A stretch of 23,922 nt of DNA, taken from IMG/VR virus record IMGVR_UViG_3300047319_000560, positions 1 through 23,922 of that record. One strand, given 5' to 3'. The translations under genes were made by a program, and so were the position numbers. This DNA is from a virus. The notes beneath the pieces are model-generated. The model ran no database searches, was not told where the DNA came from, and was given only the letters and a program-made list of their open reading frames with translations. Below are positions 14,332 through 23,000 of the stretch, piece by piece (the first letter of the stretch is position 1; each line of letters opens with the position of its first letter).

Positions 14332-15534
14332 ATGGCCGAGACTTATAACAACGTAAATCTCGAACTAATTAAGTGGCAAAAGAAGGTTACTTGGTCCTTC
14401 CTTCGCGACTCTCGCTTTGATGCCTATACCGGTGGTATCGGTAGCATCATCCAGCGGGTGATGGATCTGGCCGGCGACGGCAAGCAAGTCAACGTTCCGC
14501 TGATGGATCAGCTGCGCGCCGATGGCGTCGCGACCGGCCAGCTGGTCGGGCACGAGGAGCAGCTCGACAACTACGGCTTTCCGATGTGGGCCGATTGGCT
14601 GCGGCATGCGGTGAGCTTCAAGAAATCGTCGACCAAGGAGTCGGCGATCAATATCCGCGAGCAGGGCACGCCGGCCTTGCAGTCGTTCATTAAGCGCTGG
14701 CGCCGCGACGACATGATCGACGCGCTGCTGGCAATCCCTTCGGCGACCATCCCCACCAACTTCCATACCGACCCCGGCAACAGGGTCAACGGGATCAAGT
14801 GGGGTATCGCCACGGCGGCACAGCGCAACTCGTGGCAGACGGCGAACAACGACCGCATCGTGTTCGGTTCGAGGCTGTCGAACACCACGGTCGGCAATGT
14901 CTCGACCTCGCTGTCGACCATGGTGGTGGCGAACGACAAGATGACGGCGGCGATCGGGCGCTTGCTCAAGCGCCAGGCGCAGCAGACGACCAACATGGCC
15001 GCCTGGCCGGCGATCAAGCCTTACGACATGGCGGGCGATGCCGAGTATTATGTCTGCTTCCTGGGCACACGCGCCCTGCGCGATCTCGCGATCGACCCCG
15101 AGATGGCCAACGCCAACCTGCAGGCTCGCCCGCGCGAGACCGGCTACAAGGAGAACCCGATCTTCAGCGGGGCGGCCTTTCTGAAGGACGGCATCATCTA
15201 CCGGGAGATCCCGGAGATCGATGGCCGTTACATCATCGGCACCGGCACCACGGCGGTCGGCAACGGCCCCCTTGCGGGGGTCGGCGGGGCCGGCGCCGAC
15301 GTGTCGCCGATCTTCATGTGCGGCAAGAACGCCTACGCGTATGTCGTAGGTCAGATGCCCAAGAGCACCAATAGAGACGAGACTGACTACCAATTCCTCA
15401 AGGGCATTGGTGTTGAGGCACAGTATGGCTATGGTAAAATTGCCAAAGCTCCGCCGGATCAAGCCGGAACTATTGGCAATTTGAAGGACTGGGGCGTGGC
15501 GACCGGCTTCGTCATCAGCCCGCCTGACGCTTAA
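14332..15534 (+). CDS. Major capsid protein (N4-gp56/DUF4043-like)
   Basis: This 400-residue protein shows the layout of N4-gp56/DUF4043-type HK97-fold capsids: an N-terminal segment (LELIKWQKKVTWSFLRDS), a VNVPLMDQLRADGVATG segment, GNEE-like GHEEQLDNYGFPMWADWLRHAV, central domain sequences (DAEYYVCFLGTRALRDLA), and a C-terminal region with GVEAQYGYGKI and a hydrophobic end. It would form the icosahedral shell with the upstream scaffold and downstream decoration protein. Codons at both ends (about 14332-14440 and 15360-15490) are less GC-biased than the middle. Two stop codons lie in tandem (TAA TAG), followed immediately by a CRISPR-repeat-like hairpin. Confidence 0.92.
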   Translation: MAETYNNVNLELIKWQKKVTWSFLRDSRFDAYTGGIGSIIQRVMDLAGDGKQVNVPLMDQLRADGVATGQLVGHEEQLDNYGFPMWADWLRHAVSFKKSSTKESAINIREQGTPALQSFIKRWRRDDMIDALLAIPSATIPTNFHTDPGNRVNGIKWGIATAAQRNSWQTANNDRIVFGSRLSNTTVGNVSTSLSTMVVANDKMTAAIGRLLKRQAQQTTNMAAWPAIKPYDMAGDAEYYVCFLGTRALRDLAIDPEMANANLQARPRETGYKENPIFSGAAFLKDGIIYREIPEIDGRYIIGTGTTAVGNGPLAGVGGAGADVSPIFMCGKNAYAYVVGQMPKSTNRDETDYQFLKGIGVEAQYGYGKIAKAPPDQAGTIGNLKDWGVATGFVISPPDA

Positions 15535-15538
15535 TAGA

Positions 15539-15567
15539 GTCGCCCCTCTCGGGGCGTGGATAGAAAC
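15539..15567 (+). repeat. Solitary CRISPR-repeat-like unit (type I-C-like), copy 2
   Basis: This 29-nt segment begins GTCGC, has a perfect stem CGCCCC/GGGGCG around loop TCTC (15541-15556), and ends GCGTGGATAGAAAC. The tail matches 13 of 14 bases of the GCGTGGATTGAAAC tail typical of type I-C CRISPR repeats. Exactly 33 nt separate it from the next ATG (15601), about one spacer length, and that stretch holds the ribosome-binding site of the next gene. It lies 4 nt after the capsid stop codon. No second repeat or cas gene is near. The hairpin might also act as an mRNA 3'-end stabiliser; no T-tract follows, so it is a poor terminator. Confidence 0.6.
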
Positions 15568-15600
15568 CCCCACAAGCCAACCTCTGCGAGGTAAACGACA

Positions 15601-16035
15601 ATGGCAGTCAATAGAGTTGCTTATGCGATCACCGAGGCTCGGCGCACGCCGAGCCACGGCCCGTGGCGCGCCGAGAAGGTCATGGGCGGCACGATCGCGC
15701 TGACCACGACCGACGTCGGCACCATCAACAACACCATCCAGCTGTTCAAGGTGCCGGCGGGCTTCACGATCACCGGCATGAACTTCGAGACGGCGTCGCT
15801 GGCCGCCTCGGCGCTGACACTGTCGATCGGCGACGCGACGACTCCCGCCCGTCTGCTCTCGGCCTCGACGGCCGGCGTCGCCGGCGGCAAGGTCGACGTC
15901 TTGCCGGCTGGTGTCTTGGGGTTCAAGTATCCGGTCGAGACAGACATCCAGCTGCTCGTCGCGGCGGCCGGCGTGACACCGGCGGCCGGCAACATCACCC
16001 TCTTTCTCAAGGGCTTCATCGATAGCCCAGGCTGA
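15601..16035 (+). CDS. Probable capsid decoration or head-stabilising protein
   Basis: This 144-residue protein starts after CGAGG at good spacing, directly downstream of the capsid gene. After a short basic N-terminus (NRVAYAITEARRTPSHGPWRAEKV) it is almost all beta-strand, with many Thr, Val and Ala residues and no Cys (TIALTTTDVGTINNTIQLFKV; FTITGMNFETASL; ALTLSIGDATTPARLLSAS). Beta-sandwich composition, small size and position match head decoration or fibre-head proteins of podoviruses and cyanophage-like viruses. No specific family is recognised. A terminator follows, so it ends the head transcription unit. Confidence 0.7.
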   Translation: MAVNRVAYAITEARRTPSHGPWRAEKVMGGTIALTTTDVGTINNTIQLFKVPAGFTITGMNFETASLAASALTLSIGDATTPARLLSASTAGVAGGKVDVLPAGVLGFKYPVETDIQLLVAAAGVTPAAGNITLFLKGFIDSPG

Positions 16036-16044
16036 TGCCAATGG

Positions 16045-16076
16045 ACCCGGCGCTCGAGCGCCGGGTTTTAACTTTT
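16045..16076 (+). terminator. Rho-independent terminator after the head module
   Basis: ACCCGGCGC (16045-16053) pairs with GCGCCGGGT (16058-16066) around loop TCGA and is followed by TTTAACTTTT. The T-tract is interrupted by AAC but the stem is strong. It separates head genes from neck and tail genes. Confidence 0.8.
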
Positions 16077-16083
16077 AAGTTAA
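16068..16083. promoter_or_regulatory. AT-rich dyad, possible operator or promoter element
   Basis: TTAACTT (16068-16074) and AAGTTAA (16077-16083) form an inverted repeat with a 2-nt centre, in an otherwise GC-rich sequence and overlapping the terminator tail. An AT-rich dyad just after a terminator and 21 nt before a gene start could bind a regulator or open for transcription. No recognisable -35/-10 pair is seen. Confidence 0.4.
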
Positions 16084-16103
16084 CTCACGATCGGAGACCA
16101 TCC

Positions 16104-16523
16104 ATGGCCAAAATCACCTACCACGACCTCGAAAAGGCGGCGCCTGTCGTCACCTGGTTCGGGGTCGAGTTCAAGGACGGCGAACCCGTCGACCTCGACC
16201 AGCAAAAGCAGCTCACGGCCGAGCAGAAGGACGAGATGCTCATGCGAGCCGCGACCTCGGGGCACTACAAGGTCGAGGGCAAGGCCGAGGGCAAGGACGG
16301 CAAGCCGCTGGCGCAGTCCGAGCGAGTTCCGCCGTTGGCGCCGGGGAGCCCGCAGCCGGGCGAGGAGGGCCAATACGAGGCTGGCCACAAGGCGGCCATG
16401 AGCGGGGCCAAGCGCGACGCCTACAAGAACGCCGCCTGGCTTAATGGCTTCGACACCGCCATCGAGGAGCTTGAGGAGAAGGCCAAGCACGAGAAGGCCA
16501 AAGACCCGCGTCGGAACAAATGA
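16104..16523 (+). CDS. Small acidic hypothetical protein with an Rmf/CrpP-like C-terminal motif
   Basis: The ATG at 16104, preceded by CGGAGA, is preferred over an in-frame ATG at 16035 that would run through the terminator. The product has 139 residues. The N-terminal ~55 residues (VTWFGVEFKDGEPVDL, then EMLMRAATSGHYKV) match a short pattern often seen in small genes after phage capsids. A Gly/Pro/Glu-rich linker follows. The C-terminal ~45 residues carry G-HKAA-MSG-AKRDAY-KNAAW-LNGF, resembling the spacing of ribosome modulation factor/CrpP-like small folds, then a charged helix. The function is unknown. It overlaps the next gene as ATGA. Confidence 0.7.
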   Translation: MAKITYHDLEKAAPVVTWFGVEFKDGEPVDLDQQKQLTAEQKDEMLMRAATSGHYKVEGKAEGKDGKPLAQSERVPPLAPGSPQPGEEGQYEAGHKAAMSGAKRDAYKNAAWLNGFDTAIEELEEKAKHEKAKDPRRNK

Positions 16524-16894
16524 CCTTCGCGGTCACGGCGACTCGCGACTCAACCTGGATCGCGACACGGGCGCTTGAGCACATCATCAGGGCCTCGGTG
16601 GACAATCCGCCGAGCCCTGAGGACATGCTCACGGCGCTTGATCAGCTCGACGCGCTCGCGGCCAACTTGCAGCTGCGTGGCATCATCTCGATCGCCGACC
16701 TCGACACGGTGCCCTCGGGTATCGCCGACGAGCTGGGGCGGCGCCTCGCGGTCCAGCTCAAGACGACCTTCGGCGTCGACATCCCGCCTGACCAGGACAC
16801 GCTCGGGCCGCCCGGCCCGATCGAGCTGAACCTGCGCCGCATGGACGCCATCGCGGCGCAGTCGTTCGGCCCCGCCAAGGTTTCGTTTTGGTGA
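16520..16894 (+). CDS. P22 gp4-like head-tail adaptor
   Basis: This 124-residue protein overlaps the previous stop (ATGA). It is mostly helical, with the early pattern WIATRALEHIIRASVDNPPSPEDMLTA..LD and a later SGIADELGRRLAVQL helix, which recalls P22 gp4-type adaptors. Those proteins bind below the portal after packaging, seal the DNA and dock the tail hub; P22 gp4 has about 166 residues, so this one is short. The immediately downstream gp10-like gene supports the assignment, because gp4 and gp10 are adjacent in P22-like phages. The muramidase activity reported for P22 gp4 cannot be judged here. Confidence 0.7.
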   Translation: MTFAVTATRDSTWIATRALEHIIRASVDNPPSPEDMLTALDQLDALAANLQLRGIISIADLDTVPSGIADELGRRLAVQLKTTFGVDIPPDQDTLGPPGPIELNLRRMDAIAAQSFGPAKVSFW

Positions 16895-18324
16895 CCACTC
16901 CCCTGCTCATTCCCTTCCCGCAATCCTCGCAGCCCGGCGACTTGCCGGGCGAGGGGGTCGGCCGCCTGGTCAACCGCTATTACGAGGCGGACGGCGCCAT
17001 CGATCTGCACCGCTGGGTGCCGGGCCTCGCCCCCTTCGCCGACCTTTTGGTCGGGGTGCCGCGTGGCCAGATCGACGTCAACAACACGCTTTATGCGGCG
17101 CGCGCCAACGCCGTGGTGACCGTCTCGACCTCGGGCGCCGTCACGCCGCTCTCGGGCGCGCTGAACGGCAGCGACTTAGTCACCTGGGCCAAGAACAACC
17201 GGAGCCCGACGCCCGATGTCGTTGCTGTGAGCGTCGCCAATGGGCCCTTCTCCGTCTCGTCGAGCGCGGTCACCGGCTACCCTGACGGCAACGTGGGGAC
17301 GGCAAACTCGGTGTCGTTTCTCGACGGCTATTTTCTCTTCACCTTGCCGGATGGAACCATCTTCGCCTCAGGCGTCAACGACATCTGGGTGAGTGACTCC
17401 GATCACAGCCAGAACGCCCTATCGAAAGCACTCGCCGACCTTTCGGGCGGCTTGGTGCGTGGCACGAGCGCAAGCGGCCTGTTCTTCGCCTGGGGCAAGA
17501 AGGCCTGCACCGTCTACTCGGACGCCGCGACCTCGCCCTTCCCGCTGGCCCGAGCCGGGGTCATCCAGGTCGGCCTGGTCGGACCCTCGGCGATCACCGG
17601 CTTTGATCCCGGCTGGGGCCTGGCGCAATACTTCGTGGCGACCGACAACTCGGTGCGCCGGGTCGACGGCCTCAACACCACCCCTGTGAGCAACAAGGAT
17701 GTCGAGCGCGACCTCGCGGCCGAGGCCGACAAGACCCAGATCGAGATGTCCTGCTATGTGACTGGCGGTCGGCCGACCGTCGTCGTCAAGGGGCCGAATT
17801 TCTGCTGGGAGCTGAATGCCGCGACCGGTTTTTGGAACGAGCGGCGCTCTGCCAACTCGAACAGCTGGCGCGCCTCTCGCTCGGTCTACTTCAACGGCAA
17901 ATGGTATTATGGCGACACGCTGACGACGCAGCTCGCCGAGATCAGTTTCACCACCTACCAGGAGCTTGGTGTCGCCTTCATGGCACGGCTCGAAAGCGGG
18001 CCGGTCAAGCAATTCCCGCACCGCATTCGCTGCGTCGGCGCCCAGTTCGATTTCACCACCGGGATGGGGGTGCCTGGCACCTCGGACTCGACCGACCCGA
18101 GCTTATGGATCTCGACCTCGCGCGATGGCGGCGCCACCTGGTCGACGCCGGTTGTGCGCCGGGGGCTAGGCCAGCAGGGTGACTTCCAGCGGCCCATCTT
18201 CGTTAATCGTATCGGCGGCATCGCCACCCAGCACGGCATCCGCTTTCGGCTCGACACCTCCTCGCCGGTCTACTCGACATTCAGGGGTGGCCGCTGTGAC
18301 GTGAACCTGATCGGGCCGCCCTGA
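16891..18324 (+). CDS. P22 gp10-like tail hub / packaged-DNA stabilisation protein
   Basis: The GTG at 16891 overlaps the preceding stop as GTGA and is chosen over a TTG one codon earlier. The product has 477 residues, close to P22 gp10 (about 470). Typical features are the N-terminal PFPQSSQPGDLPGEGVGRLVNRYYEADG, followed by many short beta-strands (LVGVPRGQIDVNNTLYAA; FVATDNSVRRVDGLNT), consistent with a beta-propeller-like hub, and the ending SWRASRSVYFNGKWYYGD then DPSLWISTSRDGGATW. In P22 it forms a hexameric ring under gp4 that carries the tailspikes and needle. Here the spike candidate would be the 11251-13365 product, which is an inference. Confidence 0.85.
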   Translation: MTTPLLIPFPQSSQPGDLPGEGVGRLVNRYYEADGAIDLHRWVPGLAPFADLLVGVPRGQIDVNNTLYAARANAVVTVSTSGAVTPLSGALNGSDLVTWAKNNRSPTPDVVAVSVANGPFSVSSSAVTGYPDGNVGTANSVSFLDGYFLFTLPDGTIFASGVNDIWVSDSDHSQNALSKALADLSGGLVRGTSASGLFFAWGKKACTVYSDAATSPFPLARAGVIQVGLVGPSAITGFDPGWGLAQYFVATDNSVRRVDGLNTTPVSNKDVERDLAAEADKTQIEMSCYVTGGRPTVVVKGPNFCWELNAATGFWNERRSANSNSWRASRSVYFNGKWYYGDTLTTQLAEISFTTYQELGVAFMARLESGPVKQFPHRIRCVGAQFDFTTGMGVPGTSDSTDPSLWISTSRDGGATWSTPVVRRGLGQQGDFQRPIFVNRIGGIATQHGIRFRLDTSSPVYSTFRGGRCDVNLIGPP

Positions 18325-18575
18325 TGGCGACCGCCTTCACGGCGAAGCTGCCGCCGCTGCTTGAGCCGGTCATCTCGCGCTACGACATCGGCGGCCACCC
18401 GACCGTGCAGCAGCTGCAATACGAGGGCAAGCTGCAGCAGTTCCTGCTCGGGATCGCGGGCAGCCTCGCGACCCTGCAGCCCAAGACCGACGCCTCTCTT
18501 CTCCCCACCGTGAACCCGCATGTGGTCGGCCAGGTCTGGTCGAATGCGGGCATCCTCACCGTTTCAGCGGGATAA
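18324..18575 (+). CDS. Small hypothetical tail-associated protein
   Basis: This 83-residue protein overlaps the gp10-like stop (TGATG). It has a Pro/Leu N-terminus (TAKLPPLLEPVISRYDIGG), a helix rich in Gln (VQQLQYEGKLQQFLLGIAG), and a C-terminus VVGQVWSNAGILTVSAG of a type that often ends phage structural proteins. In P22 this position holds the tail needle gp26 (about 233 residues), but the present protein is much shorter and lacks an obvious heptad coiled coil, so it is not called a needle. No other family is recognised. Confidence 0.65.
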   Translation: MATAFTAKLPPLLEPVISRYDIGGHPTVQQLQYEGKLQQFLLGIAGSLATLQPKTDASLLPTVNPHVVGQVWSNAGILTVSAG

Positions 18576-18579
18576 TCCC

Positions 18580-20025
18580 ATGGGCCTTTTCGACGCTTTT
18601 TCCGGCTCGGCTGGACGCAATGCCGCTGTGTTCGGCGCCAACCTCGCCTCGACCCAGCAAGCAGCGGCGAACAGCGATATCACGCGCGGCCTCGGCGAGA
18701 GCCTCGGCGCCTACGGCCAGGCCTATGGCACCGGCCAGCAGGCGCTGCAGGCCGGCTCGCAGCAGGCGCAGGACGCGCTGCGCCAGGCCTACGCGACTGG
18801 CCAAGGGGCGACGACGCAAGGCTACCAAGGCGCCATCAACGCGGCGCTGGGCGGCTATGGCAACGCCGACGCGCTGCTGGCGGGCGGCTACGGCCAGGCC
18901 GGTCAGAATGTCACCCAAGGCTCAAACCAGGCCATGAACATCTATGGCCAGGGCGGGCAGGCGGCCGGCGGTGCCATCGCGGGCGGCCTTGGGGCAAGCC
19001 TCGGCGCCGTCAACCAAGGCTACGGCCAGGGCCTCAACACGCTCGGCAACATCAGCGCCACTTTCAGCCCCTACTCGACGGTTGGCGCCCAGGCGCAGAC
19101 GACGCTCGGTGGTGCACTTGGTCTTGGCGGTCCTGGCGCGCAGGCTTTGGCGCAGCAGCGCTTCACCAGCTCTCCCGGCTATCAATACGCGGTCGATCAG
19201 GCGCTCGACCAGGTCAACCGGGGCGCCGCCGCGACGGGTGGTGTCGGCTCGGGCAACCAGCTCACGGCGCTGCAGGACCGCGCCGCCAACCTCGCCAACC
19301 AGAACTGGCAAAGCTGGATCACCAACCTCGCCAACACCGGCCAGACGGGCCTCCAGGCCACTGGGCAACAAGCCGGCGCCCAGACCAACCTTGCGCAAGG
19401 ACAGATCGCCCAAGGGACGACGCAGGCAGGGCTCTACACGGGTGCCGGGCAGAACCAGGCGCAGATCCTGGCGAACACGGCGGCACAGCAAGGCGGCCTC
19501 GCCAACCAGACGGGCCTCACCTTGGCGCAGCAGGCCCAGAACGAGGCGACGGCGCGAGCTCAGAATGCCGTCAACCAAGGGCAACAGGTCGGCCAATACG
19601 ATGTCGGCCAGGGCACGGCCTTGACCAACCTCGCCGGGCAATATGGCGCCGGCTCGGGCCTGCTCTCGACCAGCCTCGGCTCGCAGCTCGCGGGCCTGGC
19701 GACCGGCTACGGCTCGCAGCAGGGACAAGCCTACACGGGCGCCGCCAACCAGTTCGTGAACCAGGACAACCTGCTCACCGGGCAGCAATTGCCGCTGGTG
19801 AACCAGGGCGGCCTGGCGGGGCAGCAGGCTTCGGCGACGGCGCTCAATTTCGGGCTTGGCGTGGGCGGCGATCTCCTGAAGCTCGGCGGCCTCGGCCTGG
19901 GCGGCGGCTCGACGCTCGGCGGCTCGCTGTTCTCAGGCATAGGCGGCCTGTTCGGCTCGGGCGCCGGGGGTGGTGGCACCAACCTCGGCGGCTACGGCGC
20001 GGGCGGCTACGGCATCGCGGCCTGA
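18580..20025 (+). CDS. P22 gp7-like DNA-transfer / ejection protein
   Basis: The ATG at 18580 is used because upstream in-frame codons lie in the previous gene. The 481-residue product is extremely rich in Gly, Gln, Ala and Asn (repeats such as GYGQAGQNVTQGSNQ). A central conserved stretch reads FTSSPGYQYAVDQALDQVNRGAAATGGVGSGNQLTAL, then NLANQNWQSWITNLANTGQTG. This matches a widespread podovirus DNA-transfer protein group (gp7 or p32 in annotations). The C-terminus is glycine-rich and hydrophobic (GLGLGGGSTLGGSLFSGIGGLFG), compatible with membrane insertion. Such proteins leave the virion at infection and help build the conduit for DNA through the periplasm. Confidence 0.8.
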   Translation: MGLFDAFSGSAGRNAAVFGANLASTQQAAANSDITRGLGESLGAYGQAYGTGQQALQAGSQQAQDALRQAYATGQGATTQGYQGAINAALGGYGNADALLAGGYGQAGQNVTQGSNQAMNIYGQGGQAAGGAIAGGLGASLGAVNQGYGQGLNTLGNISATFSPYSTVGAQAQTTLGGALGLGGPGAQALAQQRFTSSPGYQYAVDQALDQVNRGAAATGGVGSGNQLTALQDRAANLANQNWQSWITNLANTGQTGLQATGQQAGAQTNLAQGQIAQGTTQAGLYTGAGQNQAQILANTAAQQGGLANQTGLTLAQQAQNEATARAQNAVNQGQQVGQYDVGQGTALTNLAGQYGAGSGLLSTSLGSQLAGLATGYGSQQGQAYTGAANQFVNQDNLLTGQQLPLVNQGGLAGQQASATALNFGLGVGGDLLKLGGLGLGGGSTLGGSLFSGIGGLFGSGAGGGGTNLGGYGAGGYGIAA

Positions 20026-20035
20026 GGATCAGCAC

Positions 20036-23000
20036 ATGGCCGTTTATGATTTCTCGTCGGGGCTCGGGCTGCTCGGCCAGGGCATCGACAGCCTCGGCGC
20101 GTCGCTCAAGGATAGCTTCAAGACCGGCCAGTCACAGGCGTTGGCGACGGCGCTCGCCAACGGCGACTATGCCGGTGCCATGCAGGCTGCGGCAGCCTCG
20201 GGCGACACGGCCACGGTGCTCAAGCTGCAAGATCTGAAGCGCCAGCAGGGCGAGAGCCAGAGCATGCTCGACATCTACAACACCTATAAGAACCTGCAAC
20301 CGGGGACAGGTGCGCCGGCTATGCCAGGTGCAGCGCCCGCGACGACTTCTGGCGTCAACCCGCCCGGCTACGACCCGGCGTCGGTCGAGGGTAAGATCCG
20401 AGCGAAGGCGCAGGAACTTGGCATCGACCCCAACATCGCGGCCAAGGTGTATGGCAGCGAAGGCAAGAGCGGTTACTACGGCGATAAAGACGCGGCCGGT
20501 AACTATACTTCCTTCGGCCCTCTTCAACTGCACTATAAGACCGGCGGCGGCGGCATGGGCAATGTCGGCGGCATGGGGGATCAGTTCACGGCGGCGACCG
20601 GCAAGAATGCTCGCGACCCTTCGACGATCGACGATCAGATCGACTTCGCGCTGCGCCAGGCGAAGCAGCATGGCTGGGGTCAATGGTATGGCGCAGCTAA
20701 GGTCGGCGTGGGTCCGTGGGACGGCATCGGCCGCACCACAGCAGGCAGCCAGGTAGCGGCGCCGGTGGCAATGGCTGGCGGTAATCGGCCGGCGCCAGAC
20801 ACCACGACGGCTACACCGGCACCAGCGCTCGCCGATGTCCCGGCACCCGGAGCGGCGCCCGCAGCAGCTGCCGGCGCCGCCTATCCGCAACTCGTCCAGG
20901 CGCCGCTGCCACCCGTAAGGCCGGCAGGGCTCGGACCATCACTTGTGCCACCTGCACCTGCCGGGCCTTCAATGCCGGCAGTGCCTTCGGCGGCCACGGC
21001 GACCGACCCGGCGGTCGCGACATTCCTCTCCTCTCATGTGGGCCCTGAAGCCGCTGTGAGGCTGCTACAAGCGCCCCCTGACACGCCCGTAGCTAAGCTC
21101 GTGCCGCCTGGCGTCTTGCAGTCGGACGACATGCTCAAAACAGCTGGGGTATTCGTGGAGGAGGCCCGCCAGGCGTTGAGCGGCGGTATGCCTCACGGCG
21201 CGCCCCCTGGCCTGCAGGGCAAGCTCGGCGCGCCGCCGTCGAACATCCTGCCGCCGGCTCCGCTGGATGCGAGTTTGGGCACCCCGACAGTTCCGCCGCC
21301 GGCCACAGCCGCCGCCAGGGTGGACCCATCAGCCTTGGCCAGACCGGCACTCCCGCCTGCTGCCGGGTTCGACGCGGCTCCAGCTCTAGCTCCCGCTCCC
21401 GTAGCCCCGCCCGTTGTAACGGCATCAGCTCCTTCACCTGTCGCAGCTCCTTCACCTGTCGCAGCACCGGCTCCTGCACCGTCCCCTGATGCTTCCGGCA
21501 CCACCCCGCCTGTGGGCGCAGGAGCCGCCGCTACCACGGCGCCCGCGCCAGTGCAGCCGCCGGCGGGATTGGACGTGCCGGGCGCCTCGATGACACCGGC
21601 CGAGCGCGGCAATCAAGTTCAACAGGCTGCTTTGGAGGCGCTCAAGGCACCCGAAACGCCGCCTCCTCCTCCTGACAAGGCGCCGGCCGTCAAGCTGCCG
21701 CCGACCCCAGCGGCGGCCGCAGCCGGAGATCCGGCGGCCTCGGCTGCGGCGACGACGAGCCCCGCCGTGGCGCAATCGCTGGCGCGCACCAGGCCAGGCT
21801 CGGACGAGCGCATGATGCTGCTGGCGCTGATGATGCGGGCGGCAGCGGGCTCGGCCAACCCGACCGGCAACATGAAGTTCGTCGAAATGCTGGCTGGCAT
21901 CGAGAAGAGCCACCAAGATCAGTTCGAGAAGACGAAGACCATCCTCAGCCCGCAAGAGCTGGCCGCCATTCCTGGCTTCACGCCCAAGCCCGGCGCCATT
22001 TATCAGCGGGATGCGTTCGGCAACATCAGCGTGACCGAGGGCGCCGCGCAGCCCAAGCGCGCCGTGTCACCGCAGGAGATCGCCACCCTCCTTCCTGGTT
22101 TCACCCCCAAGCCTGGCGTCGGCTATCAGATCGACCCTGCGACCAATGCCATCAGCGAGGTTGCGGGTGCTGCAGAGCCTTGGCACATCATGACGCCGGC
22201 CGAGGTCAAAGCAGAACGCCTCACAGATGCCACCGTCCCTGGCCGCGTCTGGGCCCGCCAAGGACTGACCGGCAAGCCCGAGCCGATCGACGCGCCGGAT
22301 CAGGAGAAGGTGGTCGACATCACGCCGGCGCAGCAAGCCAAGTTTCCTGGCGCCATTGCCATGCATTCCGGCGGCAAGAAGGATGGCCAGCCATTCTATC
22401 CGCCGGCCGCGATCGAAAAATCGCCCGAGATGCTTTACAACGCCCGCCTGCCGGTGGCCCAGAAGCTCGGCCTGCAACAGGGAACACCCGAGTTCAACAC
22501 CTACATGGCCACGGGCACGATGCCCAAGGTAGAGCTGAGCGTCTCGCAGCAAAAGCTGGTCGACGAGTCGAACAAGTCGCTCGCGGCGATCGACGAGAAC
22601 CTGGCGACAGTCGAGAACGCCATCGAGCAGGCCAAGGCCGGCAAGATGAATTTCGGTGTCACCGGGCGTGTCGCGCAGGCGCTCTCTGGCCTGCCTGGCA
22701 TGGGCACTGAGGCGTCCGCCAACACGGCGGCGATCGACGCCGACATCCAGAACACCATCCTCGGCAATTTGCGCACCATCTTCGGCGGCCAGGTGCGGGT
22801 GTCCGAGATGAATAGGGCCATGGGGCTGAAGCCGAGCACCACCCAGTCGCAGGCCGAGTTCCTGGCCAAGGCACAGGACTACACCACGCACTTGCGCAAT
22901 CTGCAGGCGCAGGAGCAGCGCCGCAACGCCGCGATGTCGAATGGCTCCTTTTGGCAGAAGGGTGCCGGTGCCGGCAGCCCAGCGGCCTTGCCGACCCCAG

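Noticed and set aside
4851-15591. Shared TCTGCGAGG before the starts at 4867 and 15601 as a regulatory repeat
   Set aside because: It is mainly a Shine-Dalgarno sequence with a few matching flanking bases in two places. That is not enough to claim a conserved regulatory site.
14365-16041. Long minus-strand open frame (558 codons) opposite the capsid and decoration genes
   Set aside because: It lies antisense to a confidently recognised capsid gene and across an intergenic hairpin. Its composition is that of a reverse-complement shadow.
18324-18575. Tail needle (gp26-like) by position after the gp10-like gene
   Set aside because: At 83 residues it is far shorter than known needles and shows no long heptad-repeat coiled coil.
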